Position numbers and translations under genes: made by a program. Below the pieces are notes generated by a model. That model saw only the letters and a program-made list of their open reading frames with translations, was not told the DNA's origin and did not search any database. Below are positions 1 through 9,233 of a stretch of DNA of 64,000 bases, one piece after another. Each line of letters begins with the position of its first letter. Positions within the stretch are counted from its first letter, which is position 1. Source of the stretch: JAGVSR01 sp964589785 (GTDB taxonomy: Bacteria; Pseudomonadota; Alphaproteobacteria; Rhizobiales; Hyphomicrobiaceae); assembly GCA_964589785.1 (NCBI GenBank), contig CAZPUQ010000001.1, forward strand, positions 310,001-374,000. Reading direction: 5' to 3'.

Positions 1-1
1 A

Positions 2-1057
2 GCCGAAGAACGTCTCGCGGAGCTGAACCGCCGCGCCGAGGATCCCTCGTTGTGGTCGAAGCCATCGGAAGCCCAGAAGGTGATGCGGCAGCGCCAGTCG
101 CTCGAGAAATCGCTGTCGAGCTTCAAGCGCATGGAGCGCGATCTCGAGGACAATCTGACACTGATCGAGCTCGGCGAGGCCGAGGGCGACGAAGCGAGCG
201 TGGCCGAGGCAGAAACACTTCTGACCAAGCTCGAGCACGAGGTGCAGCAGCGCAGCGTCGAGGCTCTGCTCTCGGGCGAGGCCGACGGCATGAACGCCTA
301 CCTGGAGGTGCATGCCGGAGCCGGCGGCACGGAGAGCCAGGACTGGGCGTCCATGCTCATGCGCATGTACATGCGCTGGGCGGAGCGGCGCGGCTTCAAG
401 GTGCGCCTCATCGACGAGAGCCCGGGCGAGGAGGCGGGGATCAAGTCGGCGACGCTGGAGATCGAGGGCGACAACGCCTTTGGCCTGCTCAAGACGGAGG
501 CGGGCGTGCACCGACTCGTGCGCATCTCGCCCTATGATTCCAACGCCCGCCGGCACACGAGCTTTGCGTCCGTCACGGTTTATCCGGTCATCGACGACAC
601 GATCGAGGTCGAGGTCAACCCGGCCGACGTCGAGATCACGTTCGCCCGCTCCTCGGGCGCCGGCGGCCAGCACGTGAACCGGACGGAAAGCGCGGTGCGG
701 CTGGTGCACAAGCCGTCGGGCATCGTCATCTTCGCGCAGGAGCAGCGCTCGCAGCACCAGAACAAGGACATCGCCTTCAAGCGGCTGCGGGCGCGCCTCT
801 ACGAGATGGAGCTCAAGCGGCGCGAGGCGCAGGCGTCCGCGGATCAGGCCGCCAAGACCGATATCGGCTGGGGGCATCAGATCAGGTCCTACGTGCTGCA
901 GCCCTATCAGCTCGTGAAGGACCTGCGTACGGGCGAGCAGTCGACAGCCCCCGACGACGTGCTCGACGGCGACATCGATCCCTTCATCCAGGCGACGCTG
1001 TCCGCCCGCGTGAAGGGCGGCACCGGCGGCGGCGCGGTCGTGCAGGATCTCGAATAA
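2..1057 (+). CDS. prfB: Peptide chain release factor 2, 5' end missing
   Basis: Class I release factor that reads UGA/UAA stop codons and triggers peptidyl-tRNA hydrolysis on the ribosome. The frame is open from base 2, so the N-terminus and start lie outside the window; about 350 residues remain, close to the full family length. The peptidyl-transferase GGQ motif is visible as SGAGGQHVNRTESAV near base 655. The codon-recognition tripeptide reads SPY (RISPYDSNARRHTSF, near base 526) where E. coli RF2 has SPF, which still marks it as RF2 and not RF1 (PxT). The programmed frameshift site known from E. coli prfB, if present, would be upstream and cannot be assessed. It ends 34 bp before convergent thiS. 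Confidence 0.97.
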   Translation, partial: AEERLAELNRRAEDPSLWSKPSEAQKVMRQRQSLEKSLSSFKRMERDLEDNLTLIELGEAEGDEASVAEAETLLTKLEHEVQQRSVEALLSGEADGMNAYLEVHAGAGGTESQDWASMLMRMYMRWAERRGFKVRLIDESPGEEAGIKSATLEIEGDNAFGLLKTEAGVHRLVRISPYDSNARRHTSFASVTVYPVIDDTIEVEVNPADVEITFARSSGAGGQHVNRTESAVRLVHKPSGIVIFAQEQRSQHQNKDIAFKRLRARLYEMELKRREAQASADQAAKTDIGWGHQIRSYVLQPYQLVKDLRTGEQSTAPDDVLDGDIDPFIQATLSARVKGGTGGGAVVQDLE

Positions 1058-1061
1058 GCCC

Positions 1062-1108
1062 GCGGCGTCATCCGCCCTGACGCCTGCGGCGTCATCCACC
1101 CTGACGCG
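1062..1108. repeat. Two-copy 24-bp direct repeat between prfB and thiS
   Basis: The sequence GCGGCGTCATCC(G/A)CCCTGACGC occurs twice with a 24-bp period, starting at 1062 and 1086. The second copy covers the 3' end of thiS, including its stop and terminal Gly-Gly codons, so it looks like a small local duplication of the thiS tail. No function is evident. Confidence 0.6.
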
Positions 1109-1304
1109 CGGAGAGGATCTCGACGCGGTCGCCGGCTTCAAGGCGCCGGCTCGCCCGCGCGCGCGCCGGCACGAAGGCGCCGTTGACGGCGGTGGCGATC
1201 CGCGCCTCGCCGAGCTCCTGCATATCGATCAGCTCGGCCAGCGTTTCGGCACGGCTTTGACGCGCCTCGCCGTTGACGACCAGGGCTATGGGTGAGGGGC
1301 GCAT
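1092..1304 (-). CDS. thiS: ThiS, thiamine biosynthesis sulfur carrier protein
   Basis: A 70-residue ubiquitin-like carrier whose C-terminal glycine is adenylated by ThiF and thiocarboxylated to donate sulfur to thiazole synthase ThiG. The family size is right, the C-terminus is the diagnostic Gly-Gly (ending SARQGG), and the conserved VNG and LEAGDRVEI blocks are present. The start is ATG at 1302-1304. It stands alone: thiG and thiE are about 42 kb away and thiC about 11 kb away, whereas in many alphaproteobacteria these genes form one operon. It is convergent with prfB. No TPP riboswitch is visible in the short region upstream. Confidence 0.9.
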   Translation of the reverse strand: MRPSPIALVVNGEARQSRAETLAELIDMQELGEARIATAVNGAFVPARARASRRLEAGDRVEILSARQGG

Positions 1305-1324
1305 GGGGCACCGCGTCCTTGCCG

Positions 1325-1699
1325 TCAGCTCAGGAGCCGGCCTTCGAGCTGAATGATGCAGCTATCGATATTGTGCAGGATCTCTTCGGTGTGTTGGAGG
1401 TCTTTTTCCAACCGCTCGACGTCCTCGGCATGATCGTCGTCGCTGAAGACGGAGGAGAGCCGGGCGAGAGTGGCCATGAAGCCGCCGGAGCGCCGGGTCC
1501 TGGCCGCCGCCTTCTCGGCCTTGGCCTCGGCCGTCCTGGCCCGTTTCAGCTCGCTCGCTACGCGGCGCTTCAGAAGGGCCACCTCCTTCTTCTTGTGCCG
1601 CAACTCCTTGATCGCGGCTTTCGCTTCCGTTGCCGAGCCGACTTTGACCTTCACCTCCGTGCCGGTGATGGTGGCGTAGCGCATCTCCCGCAACTGCAT
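1325..1699 (-). CDS. Coiled-coil protein of unknown function
   Basis: A 124-residue protein I cannot assign to a family. The ATG at 1697-1699 is chosen because AAGGA lies nine bases upstream; a longer reading frame begins at 1783 but has no such signal. Residues roughly 25-75 are rich in Lys, Arg, Glu and Ala with heptad-like spacing, and a second helical stretch (around AEDVERLEKDLQHTEEI) lies near the C-terminus, so two coiled coils joined by an Arg/Gly linker are likely. No signal peptide or membrane segment is seen. It lies 20 bp upstream of thiS on the same strand and could share its transcript. Confidence 0.6.
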   Translation of the reverse strand: MQLREMRYATITGTEVKVKVGSATEAKAAIKELRHKKKEVALLKRRVASELKRARTAEAKAEKAAARTRRSGGFMATLARLSSVFSDDDHAEDVERLEKDLQHTEEILHNIDSCIIQLEGRLLS

Positions 1700-1980
1700 G
1701 CGTCGTCGTCCTTGCCGGCGAGCCGTCCCCGAATCCGCGCCGAGGCTACACGGCCCGGCCCCGGCCGTCAGCCGCAACGCCACACTCTGCTGCTTCTACA
1801 ACTCCGGTCCATTAACGCCGCGATGGCGCGGGATTGGACAAATAGGGCCTGGGCTGACTAACGAGCACGGAGCGTTCCTGCAAGATCCCAGCTGCGACAT
1901 CGGCGCGCTGACCCTGGCTCGGGGCGGTGCAACCCCGTATCGGATGGCGCAAATACAAGACACTCAGGACCCGCAACCCC

Positions 1981-3742
1981 GTGAACATCCTCGGTATCGT
2001 CACCAAGACGCACGACACCGGCCTCGCCCTACTTCGGGACGGCGTGCCGACGGCCGTCCTGGAGGAGGAGCGCTTCAACCGCCAGAAGCACACGCTGGAG
2101 TTTCCCGCCCACTGCCTCGACACGCTCTTCGCCGACGGCGGGCTCACGCTGGACGACATCGACGTGCTCGCGACGCCGTGGGACATGGCCCGCCTGCGCC
2201 CGACGTTCTACGCCAGCGTCACGGCCAAGCTTCCGGCGAGCCTCAATCTGCTGCGCCCGAGTGCCCACCGCGTGCAGGCGTCAGCGATCGTCAATCTGCC
2301 GTTCCGCCTGTGGATGGGGCTCGGTCGCCGCTACGGCTACCGCAAGATTCCCAGGATCGTTCAGGTCTCGCATCACGACACGCATGCGGCCGTGTTCAAC
2401 GTCTCGCCCTTCGAGGAAGCCGCCGTGCTCGTGATGGACGGCTACGGCGACGACACCTCGACCAGCGGCTACATCGGAAGGGGCACGAAGCTCGAGCGGC
2501 AGTGGCAGAGCGACTTCTTCGACAGCCTCGGCATGCTTTACACGTGCGTCACGGAATACCTCGGCTTCAAGGTCTTCGAGGAAGGCACCGTCATGGCGCT
2601 GGCGGCCTGCGGCGGGCCGACCTATCTGCCAAGGTTCCGCGAGCTCGTCGAGCTCAGGCCCGATGGGCAGTTCCGCATCAACCGCGAGTACGTCTCCTTC
2701 GACACGCACGGTCTTCTGCGCCCGGTCAAGTGGAAGTTCTACGAGACGTTCGGTCCGCCGCGCGCCCGCCAGGATCCGCTGACCGACCACCATCGGGACC
2801 TCGCGCATGCCCTGCAGGTGACCATCGAGGAGGCGATCCTGCACATCGTGCGCGATGGAGAGGCGCCAGTCCTCGCGCAACCTCGTCATTTCGGGCGGCG
2901 TCGGCCTCAACTGCGTCGCCAACGCCCGCATCCTCCGCGACACGAACTTCACCCGCGTCTGGGTGCCCCCGTGCGCCTCCGATACGGGCGCACCGCTGGG
3001 CGCCGCGCTGTGGCACTGGCACCAGACCCTCGGCAATCCGCGCACGTTCGAGCTGACGCACGCGTTCTACGGCAAGGCGTTCACGGACGCGGAGATCGAG
3101 GCGGCGCTCGATCGCGCGGGGCTTGCCTACCGCAAGCTCGAGGAGGGCGAGCTCCTGCGGACGGTCGCGCAGGACTTGAGCGAACAGAAGATCGTCGGCT
3201 GGTTCCAGGGCCGCGCGGAGATGGGACCGCGCGCGCTCGGCAACCGCTCGATCCTGTCGGACGCGCGCGACAACAAAATCAAGGACCTTATCAATGCCAA
3301 GATCAAGCATCGCGAGGCGTTCCGTCCGTTTGCGCCCGTCGTGCTCCTGGAGCGCGCGGCCGAGTTCTTCGACGTGAGCCAGCCCGATCCGTTCATGACG
3401 CTCGCGCCGCGCATCCATCCCGACAAGGTCCACCTGATCCCGGCCGCTGCGCACGTCGACGGCACGGGCCGCATCCAGACCATCGAGCGGGCGGCGAACC
3501 CGCGCTATTACGGCGTCATCGAGGAATACGCCAAGCTTACGGGCATCCCGGTCATCCTCAACACGAGCTTCAACCGGCAGGAGCCGGTCGTGAACGCGCC
3601 CGAGCAGGCGATCTCCTGCTACTTGCGCACGGACATGGACGTCCTGGTGCTCGGCGACTACTACACGGCCGACCGCAATCGGGCTGCCGTGACGCACGCG
3701 CGCAAGAGCTTCGTCGCGGTGGCGGCTGCCGGCAGCGTCTAG
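1981..3742 (+). pseudogene. Carbamoyltransferase (NodU/CmcH family) interrupted by a frameshift
   Basis: O-carbamoyltransferase of the family that transfers carbamoyl from carbamoyl phosphate through a carbamoyladenylate. The first part (from GTG at 1981, NILGIVTKTHDTGLAL) carries the N-terminal ASKHA-type fold, including the SHHDTHAA histidine motif and VMDGYGDDTS. Near base 2853 the homology jumps to the next frame, which continues from METERR-like residues (ATG 2855, then NLVISGGVGLNCVAN) through the C-terminal domain (FQGRAEMGPRALGNRSIL, NTSFNRQEP) to a stop at 3740-3742. The switch is at GTGCGCGATGG, where loss of one GC dinucleotide from GTGCGCGCGATGG would explain it. The break splits the nucleotide-binding fold, so two separate active proteins are unlikely. 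It may be a true mutation or an assembly error. Confidence 0.8.
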
Positions 3743-3903
3743 CGAGCAGCGAGAGGCCAGCGGTTTCGCGATCAGCAGACCGCGACCGTCGGCGCCGCGC
3801 GGGAACGGGAAAAGGCTCGCGCGCGGGCACCATACGCACTAGGTAAACGGCAAAGGCATGCGATGCGCCGCCCTCGTGCCGGCGCGGCGCGGCCGGAGGC
3901 GAC

Positions 3904-4560
3904 ATGAACGAACAAACCGCGGCGAAGAGCGGGCTCAAGGCGGCGATCATTCCCGTCACCCCGTTCCAGCAGAACTGCACCCTCATCTGGGACGAGGCGA
4001 CCAAGACCGGAGCCGTCGTCGATCCGGGCGGCGACCTCGAAGCGATCGAGGCGGCCGTGGCCGAGCTCGGCCTTACCGTCGAGAAGATCCTGCTGACCCA
4101 CGGCCACATCGACCATGCCGGCGGCGCGGACGAGCTGCGCCGGAGGCTCGGCGTCGGTATCGAAGGCCCGCACGAGGCCGACCGCATCCTGCTCGACAAT
4201 CTCGCCTCGCAGGGCGCGGCGTACGGCATTCCCGCGTCTAACGTGACGCCCGACCGGTGGCTGAAGGAGGGCGATACGGCTTCCGTCGCCGGCCATACGT
4301 TCGAGGTCTTGCATTGTCCCGGCCATTCGCCGGGCTCGGTCGTGTTCGTCAACAAGCGGCAGAAGTTCATGCTGGCGGGCGATGTCCTCTTCCGTGGCTC
4401 GATCGGGCGCACGGACTTCCCGTACGGCGATCACGACGCGCTCATCAGCGCGATCAAGACGAAGCTTTTCCCGCTCGGCGACGAGTTCGCCTTCATCTGC
4501 GGGCACGGACCCACGAGCACCATTGGTGCCGAGCGCCGCTCCAATCCGTTTCTCGCCTGA
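3904..4560 (+). CDS. MBL-fold hydrolase, YcbL/glyoxalase II-like
   Basis: A 218-residue metallo-beta-lactamase-fold enzyme, matching the short YcbL-type glyoxalase II relatives that hydrolyse thioesters such as S-lactoylglutathione. The metal-binding motif THGHIDHAGG sits near residues 61-70, followed by HCPGHSPGS (third histidine), GDVLF (bridging aspartate) and the C-terminal GHGPTST histidine. The FQQNCTLIWD strand near residue 21 is typical of the subfamily. ATG 3904 follows GGAGG by five bases. Substrate cannot be told from sequence; glyoxalase II-like activity is inferred from the family. Confidence 0.88.
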   Translation: MNEQTAAKSGLKAAIIPVTPFQQNCTLIWDEATKTGAVVDPGGDLEAIEAAVAELGLTVEKILLTHGHIDHAGGADELRRRLGVGIEGPHEADRILLDNLASQGAAYGIPASNVTPDRWLKEGDTASVAGHTFEVLHCPGHSPGSVVFVNKRQKFMLAGDVLFRGSIGRTDFPYGDHDALISAIKTKLFPLGDEFAFICGHGPTSTIGAERRSNPFLA

Positions 4561-4563
4561 AGA

Positions 4564-4935
4564 TCAGTCGCGCCAGCGGGTGCCGAGATCGAGGCAGCCG
4601 AAGATGCCGCATTCGAGCGGCGCCGTGCCGAACCCGACCATCCGGCCACCCGTCTCGAACTGGTCGACCGTCTGGACGCGCAGGGTCTCCGAGCAGCTCG
4701 CGCGGCAGTAGACCCAGGTCCCGCCGGGCAGTTGGACCTGCACTCCGTTGCGGGCCTCGCGGACGGCACCCCGCACGCTGCCGTTGCCGAAGCGGCTGTT
4801 GGCGACGACGAAGCCCTGCTCCAAACCATTATAGCCGCGATTGCGCCGGAAGCCGGCCTCGGCCGGGAGCAGGCTCGCGCCGATCAATCCGGTGGCAAGC
4901 GCCAGCACGAAGACCTTGAAGCGAAAGTTCGGCAT
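4564..4935 (-). CDS. Small secreted protein of unknown function
   Basis: A 123-residue protein with a clear Sec signal peptide: a basic start (MPNFRFK), a hydrophobic core and an AEA cleavage site near residue 27. The mature part has four cysteines in two close pairs (CRASC and CGIFGC), suggesting two disulfides in the periplasm. I do not recognise the family. The ATG at 4933-4935 is preferred over upstream starts because it gives a complete signal peptide and follows a GGAG. It is convergent with the MBL hydrolase, whose stop is 3 bp away. Confidence 0.7.
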   Translation of the reverse strand: MPNFRFKVFVLALATGLIGASLLPAEAGFRRNRGYNGLEQGFVVANSRFGNGSVRGAVREARNGVQVQLPGGTWVYCRASCSETLRVQTVDQFETGGRMVGFGTAPLECGIFGCLDLGTRWRD

Positions 4936-5058
4936 GAACGGGGTCTCCGGCGGAGCAAGGGAGGCTGGGCGGCCGGGACCTCCGGCCGAAGCAGCTCCCG
5001 GCGCTTCTAGCACAGCTTCGTGCCGGACAGCGTGGCCGATCGGCCGCGGTTGCCGACT

Positions 5059-5568
5059 TCAGCCGCGTTCGAGCTCCAGGTCCACGGACTTGAAGCCCTG
5101 CCCGTCGGTGGAGATCGAGATGAGCTGGCTCTTGCCCTCGAGCGTGATCGACATGGTCGCCTTGATGGTGCCGTCGATCGACAGGTCGATCCGCTCGTTG
5201 GCATAGGTCCCCGTGACATTGCCGGTGGAGTTGAAGGACCTCTCCTCCCAACTGCCCGAGATCGCCTCGCCGGCCTGCACAAGGCTTGCGCGCAGGTCGA
5301 TCTTGTTGGAGGCGCTGGCGCAGGCCAACGCGATGCCGAGCCCGGAGCCCGCTTGCTTGGTCGTGAAATAGGCCTTGCAGCTCAAGGCTTCCGACTGGCC
5401 GTTCGACAGGTGCACGCGGCCCGCGCCGCGCCACGTCCCGGCGAGCGTTTCGAATGAGCCGGCGGCCTCAGCCACCCCGCCTGCAAGCCCGGTCACCAAC
5501 ACAGCGGCCATCAGCGGGACGATGCGGGGAGCCATGAGCGGCGCCATGCGGGCAGCGGTTCGTGACAT
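5059..5568 (-). CDS. Secreted protein of unknown function
   Basis: A 169-residue exported protein. ATG 5566-5568 is preceded by GAGGAGG at a suitable distance and begins a signal peptide ending near GGVAEAAG (about residue 36). The mature domain starts with FETLAGTWRGAGRVHLSNGQ and alternates short beta-like segments, with a cysteine pair near LSCKAY and LACASAS. The opening resembles small lipocalin-like or THAP4-type 'WxGxG' barrels, but this is only an impression. It lies 123 bp upstream of the other secreted gene on the same strand and points away from the CoA-transferase. Confidence 0.68.
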   Translation of the reverse strand: MSRTAARMAPLMAPRIVPLMAAVLVTGLAGGVAEAAGSFETLAGTWRGAGRVHLSNGQSEALSCKAYFTTKQAGSGLGIALACASASNKIDLRASLVQAGEAISGSWEERSFNSTGNVTGTYANERIDLSIDGTIKATMSITLEGKSQLISISTDGQGFKSVDLELERG

Positions 5569-5919
5569 GGGCAAGGATCCTCCTCTCGCAGCCATCCGGT
5601 GCGCTGTCGGGCCGTGTAAAAAATCGCTCCCGATTGCGGCCAATCTTTGGGGCGCAGCCGATGCGGAACAAAATCGGAACATAGCTGGCGCTCAGCCCGT
5701 CGGGCCGCTGAGTCCGGCCTGCGCGCACCCGCCGCGGCGTACGGATAGGCAGGTTCTACCCAGCGGAGTAGGTCGCGCGGCGCCAAGTTGCAGGTATGTA
5801 TCGGCGCCGAACGGATCATCCACGCGCACTTCAAAAAAAGCGAACCGGACGGGACGGGCAAGGCGCGCGCCGATGCCTCTGCCGGGGCCGGAAGAGACCA
5901 CCTGGGAGACGCCGCAGCC

Positions 5920-7872
5920 ATGGACGCCATTACCAAGAACAAGGTCATTTCCGCCGAGCAGGCCATCGCCCTCGTCAAGGACGGCGATGTCGTCTGTACC
6001 ACGGGCTTCGTCCAGAGCTGCATTCCCGAAGTGCTGCATGCGGCGCTGGAGAAGCGCTACGTCGAGACCAAGGCACCGAAGGGCCTCACGCTCATCATGT
6101 GTGCGGGCGCCGGCGACTCGAAGGGTCTCGGTACCGGCCGCCTCCACCACGAAGGACTTCTCTCCCGTGTCATCGCCGCCAACTTCGGGCGCATGCCGAA
6201 AGTCGCGCAGGCGGCGCAGGAGAACAAGATCACCGGCTACAACCTGCCCCAGGGCGTCATTTCCAAGCTCTACCGCTCGTGCGCGGCGGGCTCTCCGGGC
6301 CTCTTCACCAAGGTGGGCCTGCACACCTACGTCGATCCCCGCCTCGGCGGCGGCAAGGTCAACGAGGTGACGGAGGAGGACATCGTCAAGCACGTCGAGG
6401 TCGAGGGCGAGGAGTGGCTGTTTTACAAGGCGACGCCCATCGACGTCGCCCTCATCCGCGCGACGAGCGCCGATCCTGCCGGCAACCTGAGCATGGAGAA
6501 GGAGTGCCTCACACTCGATGTGCTCGCCCAGGCCATGGCCGCCCACAACAATGGCGGCGTCGTCATCGCGCAGGTGGAGCGCATCGTCGAGACCGGCTCG
6601 ATCAAGCCCAAGGACGTGAAGGTCCCCGGCATCCTGGTGGACTGCGTCGTTGTCGCCGAGCAGCCCGAGATGCACCGCATGAACTACGGCGTCATGTATA
6701 ACCCGTCACTCTCGGGCGAGATCCGCATCCCGGTCGAGAACATGGCGAAAATGGCGCTCGACGAGCGCAAGATCATTGCCCGCCGCGCGGCGTTCGAGCT
6801 GCCGCCGAACGGCGTCATCAACCTCGGCGTGGGCGCCCCCGATGGCGTCGCGGCCGTGGCGGCCGAGGAGCGCGTCACGCCCTACATCACCATGACGACG
6901 GAAGCCGGCGCCATCGGCGGCGTGCTCGCCGGAGGCTCGAGCTTCGGCGCGTCGGCGAATGCGCACGCGATCATCGACCAGAACCAGATGTTCGACTTCT
7001 ACCACGGCAGCGGCCTCGACCTGACCTGCCTCGGCATGGCGGAATGCGACCAGTTCGGCAACGTGAACACGTCCCGGTTCGGCGGCCGGCTCAATGGCTG
7101 CGGCGGCTTCATCGACATCTCGCAGAACGCGCGCGCGGTCGTGTTCGCCGGTACCTTCACGGCCGGCGGGCTGGAGGTGGAGATCCACTACGGCAAGCTC
7201 AAGATCATCAAGGAGGGCCGGGCGCGGAAGTTCGTCAGCAACGTCGAGCAGATCACGTTCAGCGGACCTTACGCGAGCCGCAAGTCGCAGCCGGTCATCT
7301 ATGTCACCGAGCGGTGTGTCTTCCAGCTCACGCCCGGCGGCCTGGAGCTCATCGAGGTCGCGCCCGGCATCGACATCGAGAAGCACATTCTTGCCCACAT
7401 GGACTTCAAGCCGATCATCAACAAGCCGATGCCCATGGACCGGCGCATCTTTGTCGACGAGCCGATGGAGCTCCTGTCGGAGCTGCTGAACCTCAAGCTC
7501 TCCGAGCGTGTCAGCTATGACAGCGACCGCAACATCCTCTTCGTCAACCTCGAAGGGTGGAGCGTGCGCAAGAAGAGCGACATCGACGACCTGCGCAAGA
7601 CGCTCGTCGCCGCGTGCGTGGCCGCCGGCCGTCGCGTCAATTCCGTCGTCAACCATGACGGCTGCCGCATCGCGGAGGATCTCTACGACGACTACGCCGA
7701 GATGATCCAGCACCTGATGGACGACCACTACCTCACGACGACGCGCTATACGACGTCGGCCTTCATGCGCCTCAAGATGCAGGAGGCCCTGTCGAAGCGG
7801 GGTCTCGCCCCGCACATCTTCGAGCGCCAGGAGGATGCGCACGCGTTCCTTGCAAACCCGGCCGCCGAGTAG
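5920..7872 (+). CDS. Acyl-CoA:carboxylate CoA-transferase with extra C-terminal domain
   Basis: Family I CoA-transferase (YdiF/propionate CoA-transferase type) with both halves fused in one 650-residue chain; such enzymes move CoA between short-chain acyl-CoAs and acetate or 3-ketoacids through a glutamyl-CoA thioester. The catalytic glutamate is expected in TTEAGAIGG near residue 328, beside the glycine-rich loop LAGGSSFGAS. The chain is about 120 residues longer than E. coli YdiF: after about residue 525 a segment beginning NLKLSERVSYD and running past ILFVNLEGWS alternates strands and helices like a STAS-type fold. ATG 5920 (GGGAG upstream) is preferred to an upstream frame start at 5788 that has no ribosome binding site. 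Substrate is unknown. Confidence 0.88.
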   Translation: MDAITKNKVISAEQAIALVKDGDVVCTTGFVQSCIPEVLHAALEKRYVETKAPKGLTLIMCAGAGDSKGLGTGRLHHEGLLSRVIAANFGRMPKVAQAAQENKITGYNLPQGVISKLYRSCAAGSPGLFTKVGLHTYVDPRLGGGKVNEVTEEDIVKHVEVEGEEWLFYKATPIDVALIRATSADPAGNLSMEKECLTLDVLAQAMAAHNNGGVVIAQVERIVETGSIKPKDVKVPGILVDCVVVAEQPEMHRMNYGVMYNPSLSGEIRIPVENMAKMALDERKIIARRAAFELPPNGVINLGVGAPDGVAAVAAEERVTPYITMTTEAGAIGGVLAGGSSFGASANAHAIIDQNQMFDFYHGSGLDLTCLGMAECDQFGNVNTSRFGGRLNGCGGFIDISQNARAVVFAGTFTAGGLEVEIHYGKLKIIKEGRARKFVSNVEQITFSGPYASRKSQPVIYVTERCVFQLTPGGLELIEVAPGIDIEKHILAHMDFKPIINKPMPMDRRIFVDEPMELLSELLNLKLSERVSYDSDRNILFVNLEGWSVRKKSDIDDLRKTLVAACVAAGRRVNSVVNHDGCRIAEDLYDDYAEMIQHLMDDHYLTTTRYTTSAFMRLKMQEALSKRGLAPHIFERQEDAHAFLANPAAE

Positions 7873-7967
7873 GCGTCGGGGCGCCGCCAGCGCCCCAGTC
7901 GCCCCTTGATGGATATCCGGGGCCCGATCGATCCCGGCACACCACACGAGAATCCGGAACTCGTTGG

Positions 7968-8696
7968 TCAAGACAGGGAACGTCGCGCGCCGCGCAATGA
8001 AGCGAGGCACGTTTTGATCAGCACGAGGCCGCCGGTGATGGCTTCCGCCCAGCCGAGCCGGCCCGCTTCGCCGGGGGCCGTGCGATCGAGCGCGGCGGGA
8101 AGGTGGATGAAGCCCGTCCGCACGCGAGGCGAGGCGCGCGCCGCATGCCGCAGCGAGTGGTAGAGGACGGCGTTGCACAGATAGCGCCCCGGATCGTCGG
8201 AGAGCAGGACAGGATGGCCTGCGCGCTCGAGAGCGCGCACGATGGCCTGGAGCGGCAGCGTCGCTCGGCGGCGTGCACGGTCGCCTGGGACGAGGCGGGT
8301 ATGCGCAGCCGTCCGGCCTGCGGCGTCGGGGCCTGCCCGCGTCTCGTTGTAGGCGTGCTGCTCGATGACGAAGCCGGACGCGCGTACCGAGACGCCGAAG
8401 TGGAGGGCGACGGCGGGCCGGTGGGCGGAGAGGAGCTCGGCTAAGGCCTCGGGACTCGTTCTCCAATCGACGGGCAGCGTGGCCGCGGCGAAGGACACGT
8501 CAGGGAAGCGGGGCACGCACAGATGCGCCAGCTCCTCGACGACCTCGGCCGAGGCGTTCTGCGGCACGCCGGGGAATGGTCCGAACCCGGTCAGCAGGAT
8601 GACGGGACGCGCGACCGGAGCTGCCGTCGCCGCCGCCGAAAAAGCACGGCTCCGGAACCCTTCGGCGCCGGAGCCGGATGCCTGGGGCAAAGCCAT
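7968..8696 (-). CDS. pcp: Pyroglutamyl peptidase I (peptidase family C15)
   Basis: Cytosolic cysteine peptidase that removes N-terminal pyroglutamate. The catalytic triad is visible: Glu112 in GFVIEQHAYNE, Cys174 in GRYLCNAVLYHSL and His198 in TGFIHLP. The opening strand LLTGFGPFPG is diagnostic. There is an N-terminal tail of about 30 residues before that strand and a longer C-terminal tail (242 residues in all, against about 215 for typical members), so the true start might be internal. ATG 8694-8696 lies 6 bp after the bactofilin stop and overlaps its context, pointing to translational coupling. Confidence 0.88.
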   Translation of the reverse strand: MALPQASGSGAEGFRSRAFSAAATAAPVARPVILLTGFGPFPGVPQNASAEVVEELAHLCVPRFPDVSFAAATLPVDWRTSPEALAELLSAHRPAVALHFGVSVRASGFVIEQHAYNETRAGPDAAGRTAAHTRLVPGDRARRRATLPLQAIVRALERAGHPVLLSDDPGRYLCNAVLYHSLRHAARASPRVRTGFIHLPAALDRTAPGEAGRLGWAEAITGGLVLIKTCLASLRGARRSLS

Positions 8697-8702
8697 GCGG
8701 CC

Positions 8703-9233
8703 TCAGCCTCCGTTGGTCAGCGCCTGCATCCTCAGCGTCTCGAACGACGAGACGTCGAGGTTGGGTTTCAGGTCGGCCGGATCCTTGGCGCGGCGGACAC
8801 GGCCGTCGAACTGCGCCCCCTCGGCGATCGACAGCGTCTGATGCATGATGTCGCCCTCGACCTGGGCTGTCGGGTGCAAGGTGACGGTCCCCGCCCTGAT
8901 GGCACCCTTGACACCGCCGCGCACCTCGATGGCGTCGGCGTTGACGGTCCCGATGACCGAGCCTTCCTCGCCGATCACGACCTGGCGGCCATGGATATCG
9001 CCGTGAACGTCGCCGTCGATGGTGAGCTTGTTCTGCGAGATGATCGTGATCTTCTCGCCCATGATGGTGAGATCGGTGCCGATGACCGAGTTGCCCCCGG
9101 CGGAACTCGCGCGCTCGAAGGGCGACCCGCCGGGCCGTGCGGCGACGGGCGGCGGCGTCGGCGTGAGCCCGGACATGGCGGGTGTGGGCGGCTTGGGCGC
9201 GCCGGACTCGGAACCTGGACCACGATTGAACAC
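8703..9233 (-). CDS. Bactofilin cytoskeletal protein
   Basis: A 176-residue bactofilin (DUF583), a polymer-forming scaffold that localises envelope enzymes. The architecture is canonical: a Pro/Ala-rich disordered N-tail (about residues 1-50), a core of short right-handed beta-helix rungs (TDLTIMGEKITIISQNKLTIDG, then repeated V/I-G-x-V/I units to about residue 145) and a short C-tail. The start is GTG 9231-9233 with GGGAG nine bases upstream. It is followed at 6 bp by pcp, which is not a usual bactofilin partner. Confidence 0.92.
   Translation of the reverse strand: MFNRGPGSESGAPKPPTPAMSGLTPTPPPVAARPGGSPFERASSAGGNSVIGTDLTIMGEKITIISQNKLTIDGDVHGDIHGRQVVIGEEGSVIGTVNADAIEVRGGVKGAIRAGTVTLHPTAQVEGDIMHQTLSIAEGAQFDGRVRRAKDPADLKPNLDVSSFETLRMQALTNGG

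Noticed and set aside
1927..3846. 639-residue frame at the carbamoyltransferase
   Set aside because: After about base 2855 it turns into Arg/Pro-rich noise, while the family homology continues in the next frame to 3742.
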